Shown: piece after piece, positions 22,453 to 29,164 of the stretch
Layout: each line of letters starts with the position of its first letter
Numbering within the stretch: the stretch's first letter is position 1
IMG/VR virus record: IMGVR_UViG_3300032087_000996
Location: 1 to 38,335 of that record
Length of the DNA stretch: 38,335 nucleotides
Direction: 5' to 3' (one strand)
Source of the DNA: a virus
The notes under the pieces: model-generated
Told to the model about the DNA's origin: nothing
The model's input: only the letters and a program-made list of their open reading frames with translations
Database searches by the model: none
Program-made: the position numbers and the translations under genes

Positions 22453-22660
22453 AGAGTTTTCGTTAGAAATAGAAAAGATTAAGAAAGAGAAGAGAGGCAT
22501 AACATACATGGATTCTATATTACATTATTGTGAAATAAATGACATTGATCCGTCAACCGTTGGTTCTCTAACATCTAAATCATTAAAAGAAAAAATAAAG
22601 ATAGAAGCGATGAATTTAAATTTATTAAAACAAAAAGCTGGAGGTAAATTACCTGTATGA
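22442..22660 (+). CDS. gp33: Late transcription coactivator, gp33-like
   Basis: A 72-residue helical protein with GTG start preceded by GGAGG inside thyX. Pattern: EFSLEIEKIKKEKRG, then MDSILHYCEINDIDP, then SKSLKEKIKIEAMNLNLL. This matches the small phage late-transcription coactivator family (T4 gp33 type), which binds the RNA polymerase beta-flap and links the late sigma and the sliding clamp. Its neighbour gp59 at 23850 and gp32 at 26624 recall the T4 32-59-33 cluster, and TATAAATA late promoters are present in this window. Assignment by pattern only. Confidence 0.66.
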   Translation: MNSKEFSLEIEKIKKEKRGITYMDSILHYCEINDIDPSTVGSLTSKSLKEKIKIEAMNLNLLKQKAGGKLPV

Positions 22661-23361
22661 TACCTCATCTATTAATAGAAAATGCTAAACAGTTGAATAC
22701 ACCGTATGTCATGCCACAGTTGTGTAAGGATAATAAACCTTTAGATTGGGCAGACTTAGAGTTAATTATTAATTTATCTCCATTTGTTAATACTGAAAGA
22801 TTTAAAGCTATTAATATGAATGAACCAATGCATTGGCAAGTAAATGCATGGTCGACAGATGATTCTTCTATACCAGCAACTGAAATGAGAAAATTGCTAA
22901 AAGATTATACTTGCTATATAAAAGATTGTAGTAGATTGTCAAAGATGATAAATGAATGTGTTAATGATGTAGAAGAAATATGGAAAGCACCTGCTGACGC
23001 ACAGGTATTTTTTAATTTACATGATAACGATAGAAGTTTTGGTGTACACTTTGATAACAACCATAATTTTATTATACAATGTGAAGGAGAAAGTGTGATG
23101 AGAGTATGGGACACCGAATTAACACCAGATGACCATAAGTATAGAAATGTTGATTGTGTTGAAGGTAAAAATAGATTAAAAGAAATAGAAGAATCTAAAC
23201 CTGTAATAGACCATATTATGAAACCTGGTGATCTAGTATATGTACCGGCACATAAGTACCACCAATACATAGCTAATCAAAAAAGATTATCACTAAGTAT
23301 ACCAGTAGCAACATATGAAGATTTTAATTTAAGACATGATAGAGATTGGATTAGTTTATAA
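22657..23361 (+). CDS. JmjC/cupin-type Fe(II) oxygenase
   Basis: A 234-residue protein of the JmjC/Cupin_4 type. Iron ligands H-x-D are in FGVHFDNNHNF, followed by the strand IIQCEGESVMRVW, an acidic insert, then MKPGDLVYVPAHKYHQYIA with the distal His, and RLSLSIPV closing the barrel. The PGDLVYVPxxxxH element is a hallmark of ribosomal-oxygenase-like and aspartyl hydroxylase-like JmjC proteins. It may hydroxylate a host protein; unproven. The start overlaps the gp33-like stop. Confidence 0.8.
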   Translation: MIPHLLIENAKQLNTPYVMPQLCKDNKPLDWADLELIINLSPFVNTERFKAINMNEPMHWQVNAWSTDDSSIPATEMRKLLKDYTCYIKDCSRLSKMINECVNDVEEIWKAPADAQVFFNLHDNDRSFGVHFDNNHNFIIQCEGESVMRVWDTELTPDDHKYRNVDCVEGKNRLKEIEESKPVIDHIMKPGDLVYVPAHKYHQYIANQKRLSLSIPVATYEDFNLRHDRDWISL

Positions 23362-23364
23362 TGT

Positions 23365-23850
23365 ATGAAAAAGTTTAAAGATAACATAGATGATTTTTTT
23401 AAGTGGGTTAAAGGTACCGAACTAGTAGAACTAGACGATATAGATGTATCTGAGGATCCTGTAAGACCTGAGCTAACCCTTGGTTTTCGTATCATGCATG
23501 GCAGAAAAATATTTGGCCTGAAATATAATGATGAAATTGAGGCGATTGTTTGTGTTGCATATTGTCCTGAAGTACCCTTTACAGTAAGAGAAATGGATTA
23601 TATGAGTCAGGCTGCAAACCAAGATGGTCAACGAGGCGAAATTATTATTGCATATACAGTATGGTCACGTAAAAGAGGTGCAGGTAGAGAAATTATAAGT
23701 AAACTAAGAGAATGGACAATAGAAAACAATTTTAAAAGATTGGTAACACTATCACCATTAACACCAATGGCAACACATTTTCATATTAGTAATGGTGCAA
23801 AGCAGATACATATTAATGATGAAACACAAAACTTTGAGTATAAATTATAA
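23365..23850 (+). CDS. GNAT-like acetyltransferase
   Basis: A 161-residue protein. The acidic N-terminus (VELDDIDVSEDPVRPEL) is followed by a GNAT-like core: GLKYNDEIEAIVCVAYC strand pair, IIIAYTVWSRKRGAGREI (strand then the R-x-x-G-x-G/A acetyl-CoA loop and helix), KRLVTLSPLTPMA and FHISNGAKQI (the last is the common GNAT 'xxxxGAxxI' element). The substrate is unknown. Confidence 0.7.
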   Translation: MKKFKDNIDDFFKWVKGTELVELDDIDVSEDPVRPELTLGFRIMHGRKIFGLKYNDEIEAIVCVAYCPEVPFTVREMDYMSQAANQDGQRGEIIIAYTVWSRKRGAGREIISKLREWTIENNFKRLVTLSPLTPMATHFHISNGAKQIHINDETQNFEYKL

Positions 23851-24455
23851 TGTATGGAGGATTTGAGGTTTACAAAACATATTTGGCAGTTAAGTTACAC
23901 TTTACAAGTAAATCATACGACTTTCACAAATATGATGGTAAAATAAATGTTAAGTTAGATACATTTACAAAACGAAATGATAGATACTTTTTTCATAAGT
24001 TATCAAAACGGTATAGTTCAGATGATATTGTCTATTTTTTTGTTAGTAATTTTGTGGCAGATAGTAAAAAATGGATAGGAAATTTATTAGAAAATGAAGG
24101 TGCTGAAGCTTATACCAAGTGGCGAAAATATAAAGAAAGTGGTACTTATCACTTTCGAAACGATTGTGTATTGGTCAATGATTACCTTGGGACTAATAAT
24201 ATTAGGTTTGATGATGTTTTTCGCTCTGTTAATGGACAACATCCAAGACTTTTACAGTTACTTATTCAAAGGAAAATTCATGTCCAGACCGCCGTCATTT
24301 TTAACTCAATCTTATCGTTTGGTAAGGTATGGGATAAGAGTATTAAAGAAAAGATTATTTGGCCTGATCTCTCATTTAAGATTGCCAAATTAAAAAATTT
24401 TGTATCAATGAATGATACCGAATGTAAAATGATTATGAAAGATATATTTGTATGA
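23850..24455 (+). CDS. gp59: DNA helicase loader gp59
   Basis: A 201-residue protein matching T4 gp59 in layout: GGFEVYKTYLAVKLHF at the N-terminus, RNDRYFFHKLSKRYSSDDIVYFFVSNFVAD, WIGNLL, and a C-terminal helical half with FNSILSF and a KIAKLKNFV helix. gp59 binds fork DNA and gp32 and loads the gp41 helicase. As in T4 it lies near gp33 and gp32. An alternative frame at 24094-24393 inside it is treated as a shadow. Confidence 0.85.
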   Translation: MYGGFEVYKTYLAVKLHFTSKSYDFHKYDGKINVKLDTFTKRNDRYFFHKLSKRYSSDDIVYFFVSNFVADSKKWIGNLLENEGAEAYTKWRKYKESGTYHFRNDCVLVNDYLGTNNIRFDDVFRSVNGQHPRLLQLLIQRKIHVQTAVIFNSILSFGKVWDKSIKEKIIWPDLSFKIAKLKNFVSMNDTECKMIMKDIFV

Positions 24456-24733
24456 ATACAATAAAAGAATTTTGGTTATCGTCTTATCGGTCGGATAAGG
24501 TGGCATTTTACTATGAACTTGTGAGTTTCTTTTTTATAGTAGGCGCAAGTTTAACATTAGCTATTACAGCAGTTGATCCAGATATGAGATACATCTATCC
24601 AGGTTATTTCATTGGTAGTTTAACAGCTGTGTATGCACATTATAGAAGAAAGTTAGCATGGCCAACAATGTTAGTAGGTTACTTTTGTTTGGTAAATCTA
24701 TATGGTTGGCTTGTTGCAATGAGGTGGATATAA
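24452..24733 (+). CDS. Small membrane protein
   Basis: A 93-residue protein with three hydrophobic segments (FYYELVSFFFIVGASLTLAI, YPGYFIGSLTAVYAHY and MLVGYFCLVNLYGWLVA) and an ARRKLAWPT-like loop (YRRKLAWPT). The layout echoes the small membrane proteins at 2254 and 24735. Its ATG overlaps the gp59 stop. Function unknown. Confidence 0.65.
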   Translation: MNTIKEFWLSSYRSDKVAFYYELVSFFFIVGASLTLAITAVDPDMRYIYPGYFIGSLTAVYAHYRRKLAWPTMLVGYFCLVNLYGWLVAMRWI

Positions 24734-24734
24734 A

Positions 24735-25046
24735 GTGATAGACCCAATAAACGAAAAACTAGATGATAAAATCAAAAAATTAAATTCAAGTAGAGTTTAT
24801 AAAAAAATTACACCACGTTATGATTTATCGTGGTATATAAAATGGACCAGTAGTATATTATTAATTATTGCAATGGTAATGACATCATCTAATATCTTTC
24901 CTTACAACTTATATCCTGCAATCTTAGGTATGATAGGTTGGTTAATTGTAGGAATGTTATGGCATGACAGAGCATTAATAGTTTTAAATGCAATTAGTGT
25001 AGCTATCTATGCTATTGGTATAATGAATAGTTGGTTTAATGGATGA
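24735..25046 (+). CDS. Small membrane protein, paralogue-like of the 2254 gene
   Basis: A 103-residue GTG-started protein: a polar N-terminus of about 30 residues, then three spans (KWTSSILLIIAMVMTSSNI, YPAILGMIGWLIVGMLW and ALIVLNAISVAIYAIGIM). The W-h-x-D/H-R/D-x-(A/P)-h-h-h-h-N pattern resembles the protein at 2254, and both directly precede a sugar-type transferase gene with an overlapping ATGA. Function unknown; a lipid-carrier or sugar-transfer accessory role is conceivable. Confidence 0.62.
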   Translation: MIDPINEKLDDKIKKLNSSRVYKKITPRYDLSWYIKWTSSILLIIAMVMTSSNIFPYNLYPAILGMIGWLIVGMLWHDRALIVLNAISVAIYAIGIMNSWFNG

Positions 25047-25876
25047 AAAGAGTATTTTGTATAGGTAACGGTGAAAGTAGAAAAGGTTTTAATTTAGAAA
25101 CCTTACGACCACATGGTAAGATATATGGTTGTAATGCCATATACAGAGATTTTTTACCTGATAGTTTAATATCAGTTGATAATGGTATTATGCACGAAAT
25201 ATATCATGCTGGTGTTGGTCAAAAAATACCATGTTATTTTCGAAACTGGACAAAATGTCCTGCTTATATGTATGATTCGTTATTGTATTCAACAATGAAT
25301 GAGGAAGATAGAAAAGCTATTAAAGAATATAATTTACATAAAGAGAATGATAAAAACAATGCTACAGAATTTGTAATGAATGGATCATCTTTACATGGAA
25401 TGGCAAGAATATTAAGAACTGATAAAACATCATTTTTAAAACAAGTAGATCATACGAGTGTTTTTATATCTTGGATACAAGAGAATGACAAATCAACCAG
25501 CTTAACAGAATTATTTGAAAAAGACGAGGGTTGGGCAGCTGGTCCTATGTCAGGAAATGTGGCAGTAAAGGTCGAGTCACCAGATGAGGTTTATCTAATT
25601 GGACATGATTTGAGATCAACGACACCAAAGGTAAATAACTTATATAAGGGTACTGAACATTATGTCGCAGCTGACCACCACCCAACACCATCAGCTAATT
25701 GGATTAAACAATGGAAAACGTTATTTACACGTAATCCTAACATAAAATTCTATAAAGTCAATAGATTAGGTATAGGCGCCAATGACGGTGTAAACCAACC
25801 TATTGAAGAGTGGAAAGAAATTAGTAATATTTCATATGTGGATTATTCCACCATTGACAATCTTGTCAGATTATGA
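25043..25876 (+). CDS. MptE/DUF115-like glycosyl transferase family protein
   Basis: A 277-residue protein opening with a Rossmann strand-loop KRVFCIGNGESRKGFNLE, then GKIYGCNAIYRDF and PDSLISVDNGIMHEI, the pattern of DUF115/MptE-like proteins (related to sialyltransferase-type and motility-accessory glycosyltransferases). The end of the core, AAGPMSGNVAVKV then EVYLIGHDL, is also typical. Likely a surface-sugar or modification enzyme. The promoter for the downstream leader RNA lies in its last codons. Confidence 0.68.
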   Translation: MKRVFCIGNGESRKGFNLETLRPHGKIYGCNAIYRDFLPDSLISVDNGIMHEIYHAGVGQKIPCYFRNWTKCPAYMYDSLLYSTMNEEDRKAIKEYNLHKENDKNNATEFVMNGSSLHGMARILRTDKTSFLKQVDHTSVFISWIQENDKSTSLTELFEKDEGWAAGPMSGNVAVKVESPDEVYLIGHDLRSTTPKVNNLYKGTEHYVAADHHPTPSANWIKQWKTLFTRNPNIKFYKVNRLGIGANDGVNQPIEEWKEISNISYVDYSTIDNLVRL

Positions 25877-25882
25877 TATATT
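25854..25882 (+). promoter_or_regulatory. Sigma70-like promoter TTGACA-N17-TATATT
   Basis: -35 TTGACA at 25854-25859, -10 TATATT at 25877-25882, 17-bp spacer, overlapping the end of the preceding gene. Expected start near 25889, 233 nt before the rubrerythrin ATG. Confidence 0.85.
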
Positions 25883-25888
25883 ATTATT

Positions 25889-26121
25889 AACAGTAAAGCA
25901 ATGATGGCTTGCAAACATTATTGTCCGTCTGGCTGAACAACGATTAAGAGGTTGTAAGGCATATTCTTGGAGGGTTATGGGCGAATGCCTGAAGACACCA
26001 AGGGTAGTTGTTAGTAGGGACCTATCTTCAAAAGAACATGGGACTCTTCCCGGAAGCTTGTGGGTAAATCCATAAATCCCACGGCGGACTGTTTACATCA
26101 ACGTTAACTTATAAGGTAGTT
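25889..26121 (+). ncRNA. Structured leader RNA or ncRNA ahead of rubrerythrin
   Basis: About 230 nt between a strong promoter and the next gene, GC-richer than its surroundings and rich in self-pairing. Seen by eye: long-range closing helices AAACA...TGTTT and GTCCGTC...GGCGGAC (25924-25930 side with about 26083-26089); a hairpin ACAAC/GTTGT; a helix GGCAT(A)TTC/GAATGCC; TGAAGA/TCTTCA enclosing TAGG/CCTA; and GTGGG/CCCAC near 26060-26082. Together they form a closed multibranch structure. No T-tract terminator follows, and the gene's own AAGG ribosome binding site lies just outside, so a cis-regulatory leader is more likely than a free sRNA. I cannot match it to tRNA, tmRNA, RNase P, 6S, SRP or a riboswitch class I know. 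Confidence 0.68.
25901..25936 (+). CDS. Possible 11-codon leader peptide
   Basis: The first ATG in the leader transcript opens MMACKHYCPSG then TGA. It has two cysteines and sits about 12 nt after the predicted transcription start, overlapping the 5' strand of the closing helices, so its translation could affect folding. There is no strong Shine-Dalgarno, so it may be chance. Confidence 0.22.
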   Translation: MMACKHYCPSG

Positions 26122-26547
26122 ATGGAATTAAAAGACAGTAAAACAGCAGAAAATTTAAAAGACGCTTTTAGTGGCGAATCACAAGCAAATAGAAGATACT
26201 TATATTTTGCTCAAAAAGCAGATATTGAGGGTGCTCCAGATGTTGCTTCAGTTTTTAGAAGTACAGCAGAGGGAGAAACAGGTCATGCTCATGGCCATTT
26301 AGAATATCTGGAAGAAGTTGGAGATCCAGCAACAGGTGAACCAATGGGTGAAACCGAAGCAAACTTAAAATCTGCTATACATGGTGAAACACATGAATAT
26401 ACAGATATGTACCCTAGTATGGCAAGAACAGCTAGAGAAGAAGGCTTCGAAGAAATAGGAGACTGGTTTGAAACATTAGCAAAAGCAGAAAAATCTCATG
26501 CTGGTAAATTTCAAAGGACACTTGACAATTATATTGAAAACAAGTAG
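26122..26547 (+). CDS. rbr: Rubrerythrin (diiron domain only)
   Basis: A 141-residue ferritin-like four-helix bundle. Diiron ligands are visible in two E-x-x-H-type pairs: FSGESQANRRYLYFAQKA (first Glu), STAEGETGHAHGH (E-x-x-x-H), AIHGETHEYTDMY (Glu) and LAKAEKSHAGKF (E-x-x-H). The C-terminal rubredoxin domain of classical rubrerythrins is absent. It would reduce peroxide or sequester iron. It is preceded by a 230-nt structured leader with its own promoter, and followed by the promoters of gp32, whose -35 lies in its last codons. Confidence 0.9.
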   Translation: MELKDSKTAENLKDAFSGESQANRRYLYFAQKADIEGAPDVASVFRSTAEGETGHAHGHLEYLEEVGDPATGEPMGETEANLKSAIHGETHEYTDMYPSMARTAREEGFEEIGDWFETLAKAEKSHAGKFQRTLDNYIENK

Positions 26548-26550
26548 AAT
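26522..26550 (+). promoter_or_regulatory. Sigma70-like promoter TTGACA-N17-TAGAAT upstream of gp32
   Basis: -35 TTGACA at 26522-26527 inside the rubrerythrin 3' end, -10 TAGAAT at 26545-26550, 17-bp spacer. Expected start near 26557, about 67 nt before gp32. Confidence 0.75.
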
Positions 26551-26556
26551 AAGTCT

Positions 26557-26564
26557 TATAAATA
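26557..26564 (+). promoter_or_regulatory. T4-type late promoter TATAAATA upstream of gp32
   Basis: Exact late octamer right after the sigma70-type -10, giving gp32 a second, late start near 26570. The 54-nt leader ends with AAGGAGAAA before ATG 26624. Confidence 0.7.
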
Positions 26565-26623
26565 ATATTGATACCGATAATACAGGTAACACAAATACGT
26601 AATACGAATAATAAGGAGAAAAT

Positions 26624-27526
26624 ATGGATTTTGAAACATTAAAATCATCATCAAGTAACTTTGATAAATTAACAAAGGCGCTTGAACAAAACCTCAATCC
26701 TGAGGATCAAAACAAATCAAACAAATACCAAGACGATAGATTCTGGAAACCAGAGTTAGATAAAACTGGTAATGGTTATGCCGTTATTAGATTTTTACCA
26801 GCTTCTGAGGGAGAAGATATGCCTTGGCAAAGAGTTTGGTCTCATGCCTTCCAAGATAAAGGTGGTTGGTATATTGAGAACTCACTAACAACTATGAATC
26901 AAAAAGATCCAGTTAGTGAAGAGAATACTAGATTATGGAATACAGGTGTTGATAGCGATAAAGAGATTGCTAGAAAGCGTAAAAGAAAATTATCTTATTA
27001 CTCTAACATCTATGTTGTGTCAGACCCAAAACATCCTGAAAATGATGGTAAAGTATTTTTATTTAAGTTTGGTAAAAAAATCTTTGATAAGATTACTGAA
27101 GCAATGCAACCAGCATTTGAAGATGAAAGTCCAATCAACCCATTTGATTTTTGGAAAGGTGCAAACTTTAAACTAAAAATTAGAAAAGTTGATGGTTATT
27201 GGAACTATGACAAATCTGAATTTGAGGCAGTATCACCTATTGCAGAGAGCGATGATAAAATCAAAGCTGTATGGGCGTTACAACATCCTCTAAAACCTTT
27301 CTTAGACCCTAGTAATTTTAAGACCTATGATGAACTCAAAGAGAAACTGAATAGGGTAATTATGGGGACAAGAAATACAGGAACAGTTGATAATACGGAC
27401 CTCCCGCCAGCAACTGAATCTGTACAAAGTCCAAAAGCAGCCTCTGTTGCACCAAGTGAAGACTTAAATGCTGATGATGAAGATGATACTTTATCATATT
27501 TTAGTAAATTGGCGCAAGAAGAGTAA
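26624..27526 (+). CDS. gp32: Single-stranded DNA-binding protein gp32
   Basis: A 300-residue T4-type gp32. The N-terminal helix (residues 1-20) serves self-association; the OB-fold core contains GYAVIRFLPASEGEDMPW, WSHAFQDKGGWYIENSL, then YYSNIYVVSDPKHPEN and INPFDFWKGANFKLKIR. The C-terminal tail is acidic (DLNADDEDDTLSYFSK) for contacts with replication proteins. The zinc-binding Cys residues of T4 gp32 are replaced (SLTTMNQKDPVSEE), as in marine relatives as I recall them. It coats ssDNA at forks and recombination intermediates. Two promoters and a strong terminator isolate it. Confidence 0.95.
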   Translation: MDFETLKSSSSNFDKLTKALEQNLNPEDQNKSNKYQDDRFWKPELDKTGNGYAVIRFLPASEGEDMPWQRVWSHAFQDKGGWYIENSLTTMNQKDPVSEENTRLWNTGVDSDKEIARKRKRKLSYYSNIYVVSDPKHPENDGKVFLFKFGKKIFDKITEAMQPAFEDESPINPFDFWKGANFKLKIRKVDGYWNYDKSEFEAVSPIAESDDKIKAVWALQHPLKPFLDPSNFKTYDELKEKLNRVIMGTRNTGTVDNTDLPPATESVQSPKAASVAPSEDLNADDEDDTLSYFSKLAQEE

Positions 27527-27551
27527 CATCTCTCTCACTTTTGACGACTTT

Positions 27552-27583
27552 AAAGGGGCAGTAGAAATACTGTCCCTTTTTTA
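27552..27583 (+). terminator. Rho-independent terminator after gp32
   Basis: A 12-bp stem (27552-27563 with 27568-27579, one G-T wobble) closed by a GAAA tetraloop, followed by a T-rich tract. It separates gp32 from the late tail module. Confidence 0.93.
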
Positions 27584-27593
27584 TTTCCGAGCA

Positions 27594-27601
27594 TATAAAT
27601 A
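27594..27601 (+). promoter_or_regulatory. T4-type late promoter TATAAATA, near-leaderless
   Basis: Exact late octamer only five bases before ATG 27607, so the expected start is at the start codon of the first gene of the late module. Confidence 0.72.
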
Positions 27602-27606
27602 GTATT

Positions 27607-28164
27607 ATGGCATCCATTTTAGAACCATTAGTAGATAAACAAGGTGGTGTTAGAAAATCATCTAGTTGGTACAGAAACGCTGTATCATCAATAGCTGATA
27701 AGATAACAGCACGTAAATTAATGAATAGTGGTAAACTTATTGGTAGACCTAGTACTGGTAGATTAAATATGTTTTTCTATGACCCTAAAACAAAAGCAAA
27801 ACTACCTTATTATGACACATTTCCACTAGTATTGCCAATAGAAGCATTTAGAGGTGGGTTTGTAGGTATTAACTTTCATTATCTACCACCACTAATTAGA
27901 TTTAGATTATTAGAGAGATTACATGGTCAATATGGTACAAGTGGTAATCTATCAGAAAAAACAAGATTAGATGTCAGTTGGAGTAGAGTTAAAAATATGA
28001 GTTTTATAAGACCAACAATTAAGAAATATTTGTTTAGTCATGTAAGAAGTCAATTTTTAAGAATAGACGCTGACGAAGCTGCATTAGCAGTTTACTTGCC
28101 TGTTCAAAGGTTTGTCGGTGCAAGTAGTAATAAAGTTTATGCAGACAGTAGGAGAATGTATTAA
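27607..28164 (+). CDS. Conserved T4-like virion/DNA-end-associated protein (gp2-like?)
   Basis: A 185-residue basic protein with no signal or membrane segment. Its core GRLNMFFYDPKTKAKLPYYD followed by TFPLVLPIEAF, GGFVGINFHYLPP and a C-terminal LRIDADEAALAVYLPVQRF is strongly conserved in marine T4-like phages. I believe relatives are often annotated as DNA end protector (gp2), but I am not certain, and T4 gp2 is longer. The late promoter and position at the head of the tail module fit a virion protein. It overlaps gp54 by one base. Confidence 0.55.
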   Translation: MASILEPLVDKQGGVRKSSSWYRNAVSSIADKITARKLMNSGKLIGRPSTGRLNMFFYDPKTKAKLPYYDTFPLVLPIEAFRGGFVGINFHYLPPLIRFRLLERLHGQYGTSGNLSEKTRLDVSWSRVKNMSFIRPTIKKYLFSHVRSQFLRIDADEAALAVYLPVQRFVGASSNKVYADSRRMY

Positions 28165-29144
28165 TGTCTATACTAAGAGGCGGTAAAAGAATTGGTGGAC
28201 ACGATATACGTATCGGTATACCACGTGATAGATCATTAGAAAATGTTGAAAAAGATCCAAGATTAAAACAACAGGTTGGTGGTAATCCTGCTACGACAGT
28301 TGGTCGTATGCAAGCACTAGTAAATGAAGCAGAGGGTTTTGCTCGTAAGGCAAGATTTTATGTAGAGTTTCAATTACCAAGAGGTGTACCAGATGTAGGT
28401 ATAGGTATATCATTCGGAGATGAAGATCCAATTATTGCAAGTGATCTTACCGAACAAAAAGGTTTTACTACAAGAAGTCAAGCACAAGAAGTGCAAAGAA
28501 ACAACGCCAAAAGAGTACAACTATTTTGTTCTCAGATTACTATGCCAGATAGAACTATGAAAATGGCAAGTATCAGACATGGTGCAGCTCCAAGAAGACA
28601 ATTTGCATATGATTTTGAAAGTGCTGATATAGTGGCAACTTTCTATACAGATAAATTTTTAAGAGAAAGAACTTATTTTGAATTATGGCAAGGTGCAGCT
28701 GTAAACATGGAAACATTTAATTACAATTATTACGATAATTATGTTTCACCTGTAAATATATTTCAACTAGGTTCATTTGCAAGTGCTCAGGAAAGAGATG
28801 ATGTAACTTATGCTGTACATCTATATGATTGCTTTCCTACAATTGTTGGTCCTGTTGAATACTCACATGAAGAAAACCAAGTACAAACATTTCAAGTTAC
28901 TTTTACATATAGATATTGGACAAACTTCTTTATCAATCAAGCAGGTAATATAGATATTGGAAAAAGTGAACAAACAAGACACGATCAAAAAACATTAGAT
29001 AGAGGAATATGGGGTAAACTACCTCCTGAAATCAGACGTGCTGGTAAAGGTGTGTTAGAAGATTTAAGACGTAGAATACCAATTGGTGGAGTAACTGGCG
29101 GTAGAGTTTTCCCACCATTTAAAATACCGCCTATAAATATATAA
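28164..29144 (+). CDS. gp54: Baseplate tail tube initiator gp54
   Basis: A 326-residue protein close to T4 gp54 in length. It opens RIGGHDIRIGIPRDRSLENV, has ARKARFYVEFQLP, a tube-protein-like beta region (QITMPDRTMKMASIRH, then ADIVATFYTDKFLRER) and YDNYVSPVNIFQLG, and ends with a Pro/Arg/Gly-rich tail. gp54 forms the ring on which the tail tube polymerises. Tube proteins gp54, gp48 and gp19 share a fold, and gp48 is encoded at 32301. Confidence 0.78.
   Translation: MSILRGGKRIGGHDIRIGIPRDRSLENVEKDPRLKQQVGGNPATTVGRMQALVNEAEGFARKARFYVEFQLPRGVPDVGIGISFGDEDPIIASDLTEQKGFTTRSQAQEVQRNNAKRVQLFCSQITMPDRTMKMASIRHGAAPRRQFAYDFESADIVATFYTDKFLRERTYFELWQGAAVNMETFNYNYYDNYVSPVNIFQLGSFASAQERDDVTYAVHLYDCFPTIVGPVEYSHEENQVQTFQVTFTYRYWTNFFINQAGNIDIGKSEQTRHDQKTLDRGIWGKLPPEIRRAGKGVLEDLRRRIPIGGVTGGRVFPPFKIPPINI
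29132..29139 (+). promoter_or_regulatory. T4-type late promoter TATAAATA upstream of gp26
   Basis: Exact octamer at the end of gp54; start near 29145, leader of about 20 nt with TAAGGAG before ATG 29165. Confidence 0.75.
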
Positions 29145-29164
29145 TATTAATAAGGAGTTAAATT

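Noticed and set aside
24094-24393. 99-codon plus-strand frame with hydrophobic segments overlapping gp59
   Set aside because: It lies wholly inside the well-supported gp59 gene in another frame, has no ribosome binding site, and hydrophobic out-of-frame products are common in AT-rich DNA.
25889-26121. Cobalamin riboswitch, RNase P, 6S, SRP or group I intron identity for the leader RNA
   Set aside because: Some GGGxAAATCC-like strings recall cobalamin riboswitches, but the other conserved boxes are missing; no RNase P CR motifs, no SRP GGAA/AGCAG apical element and no group I P7 core can be found.
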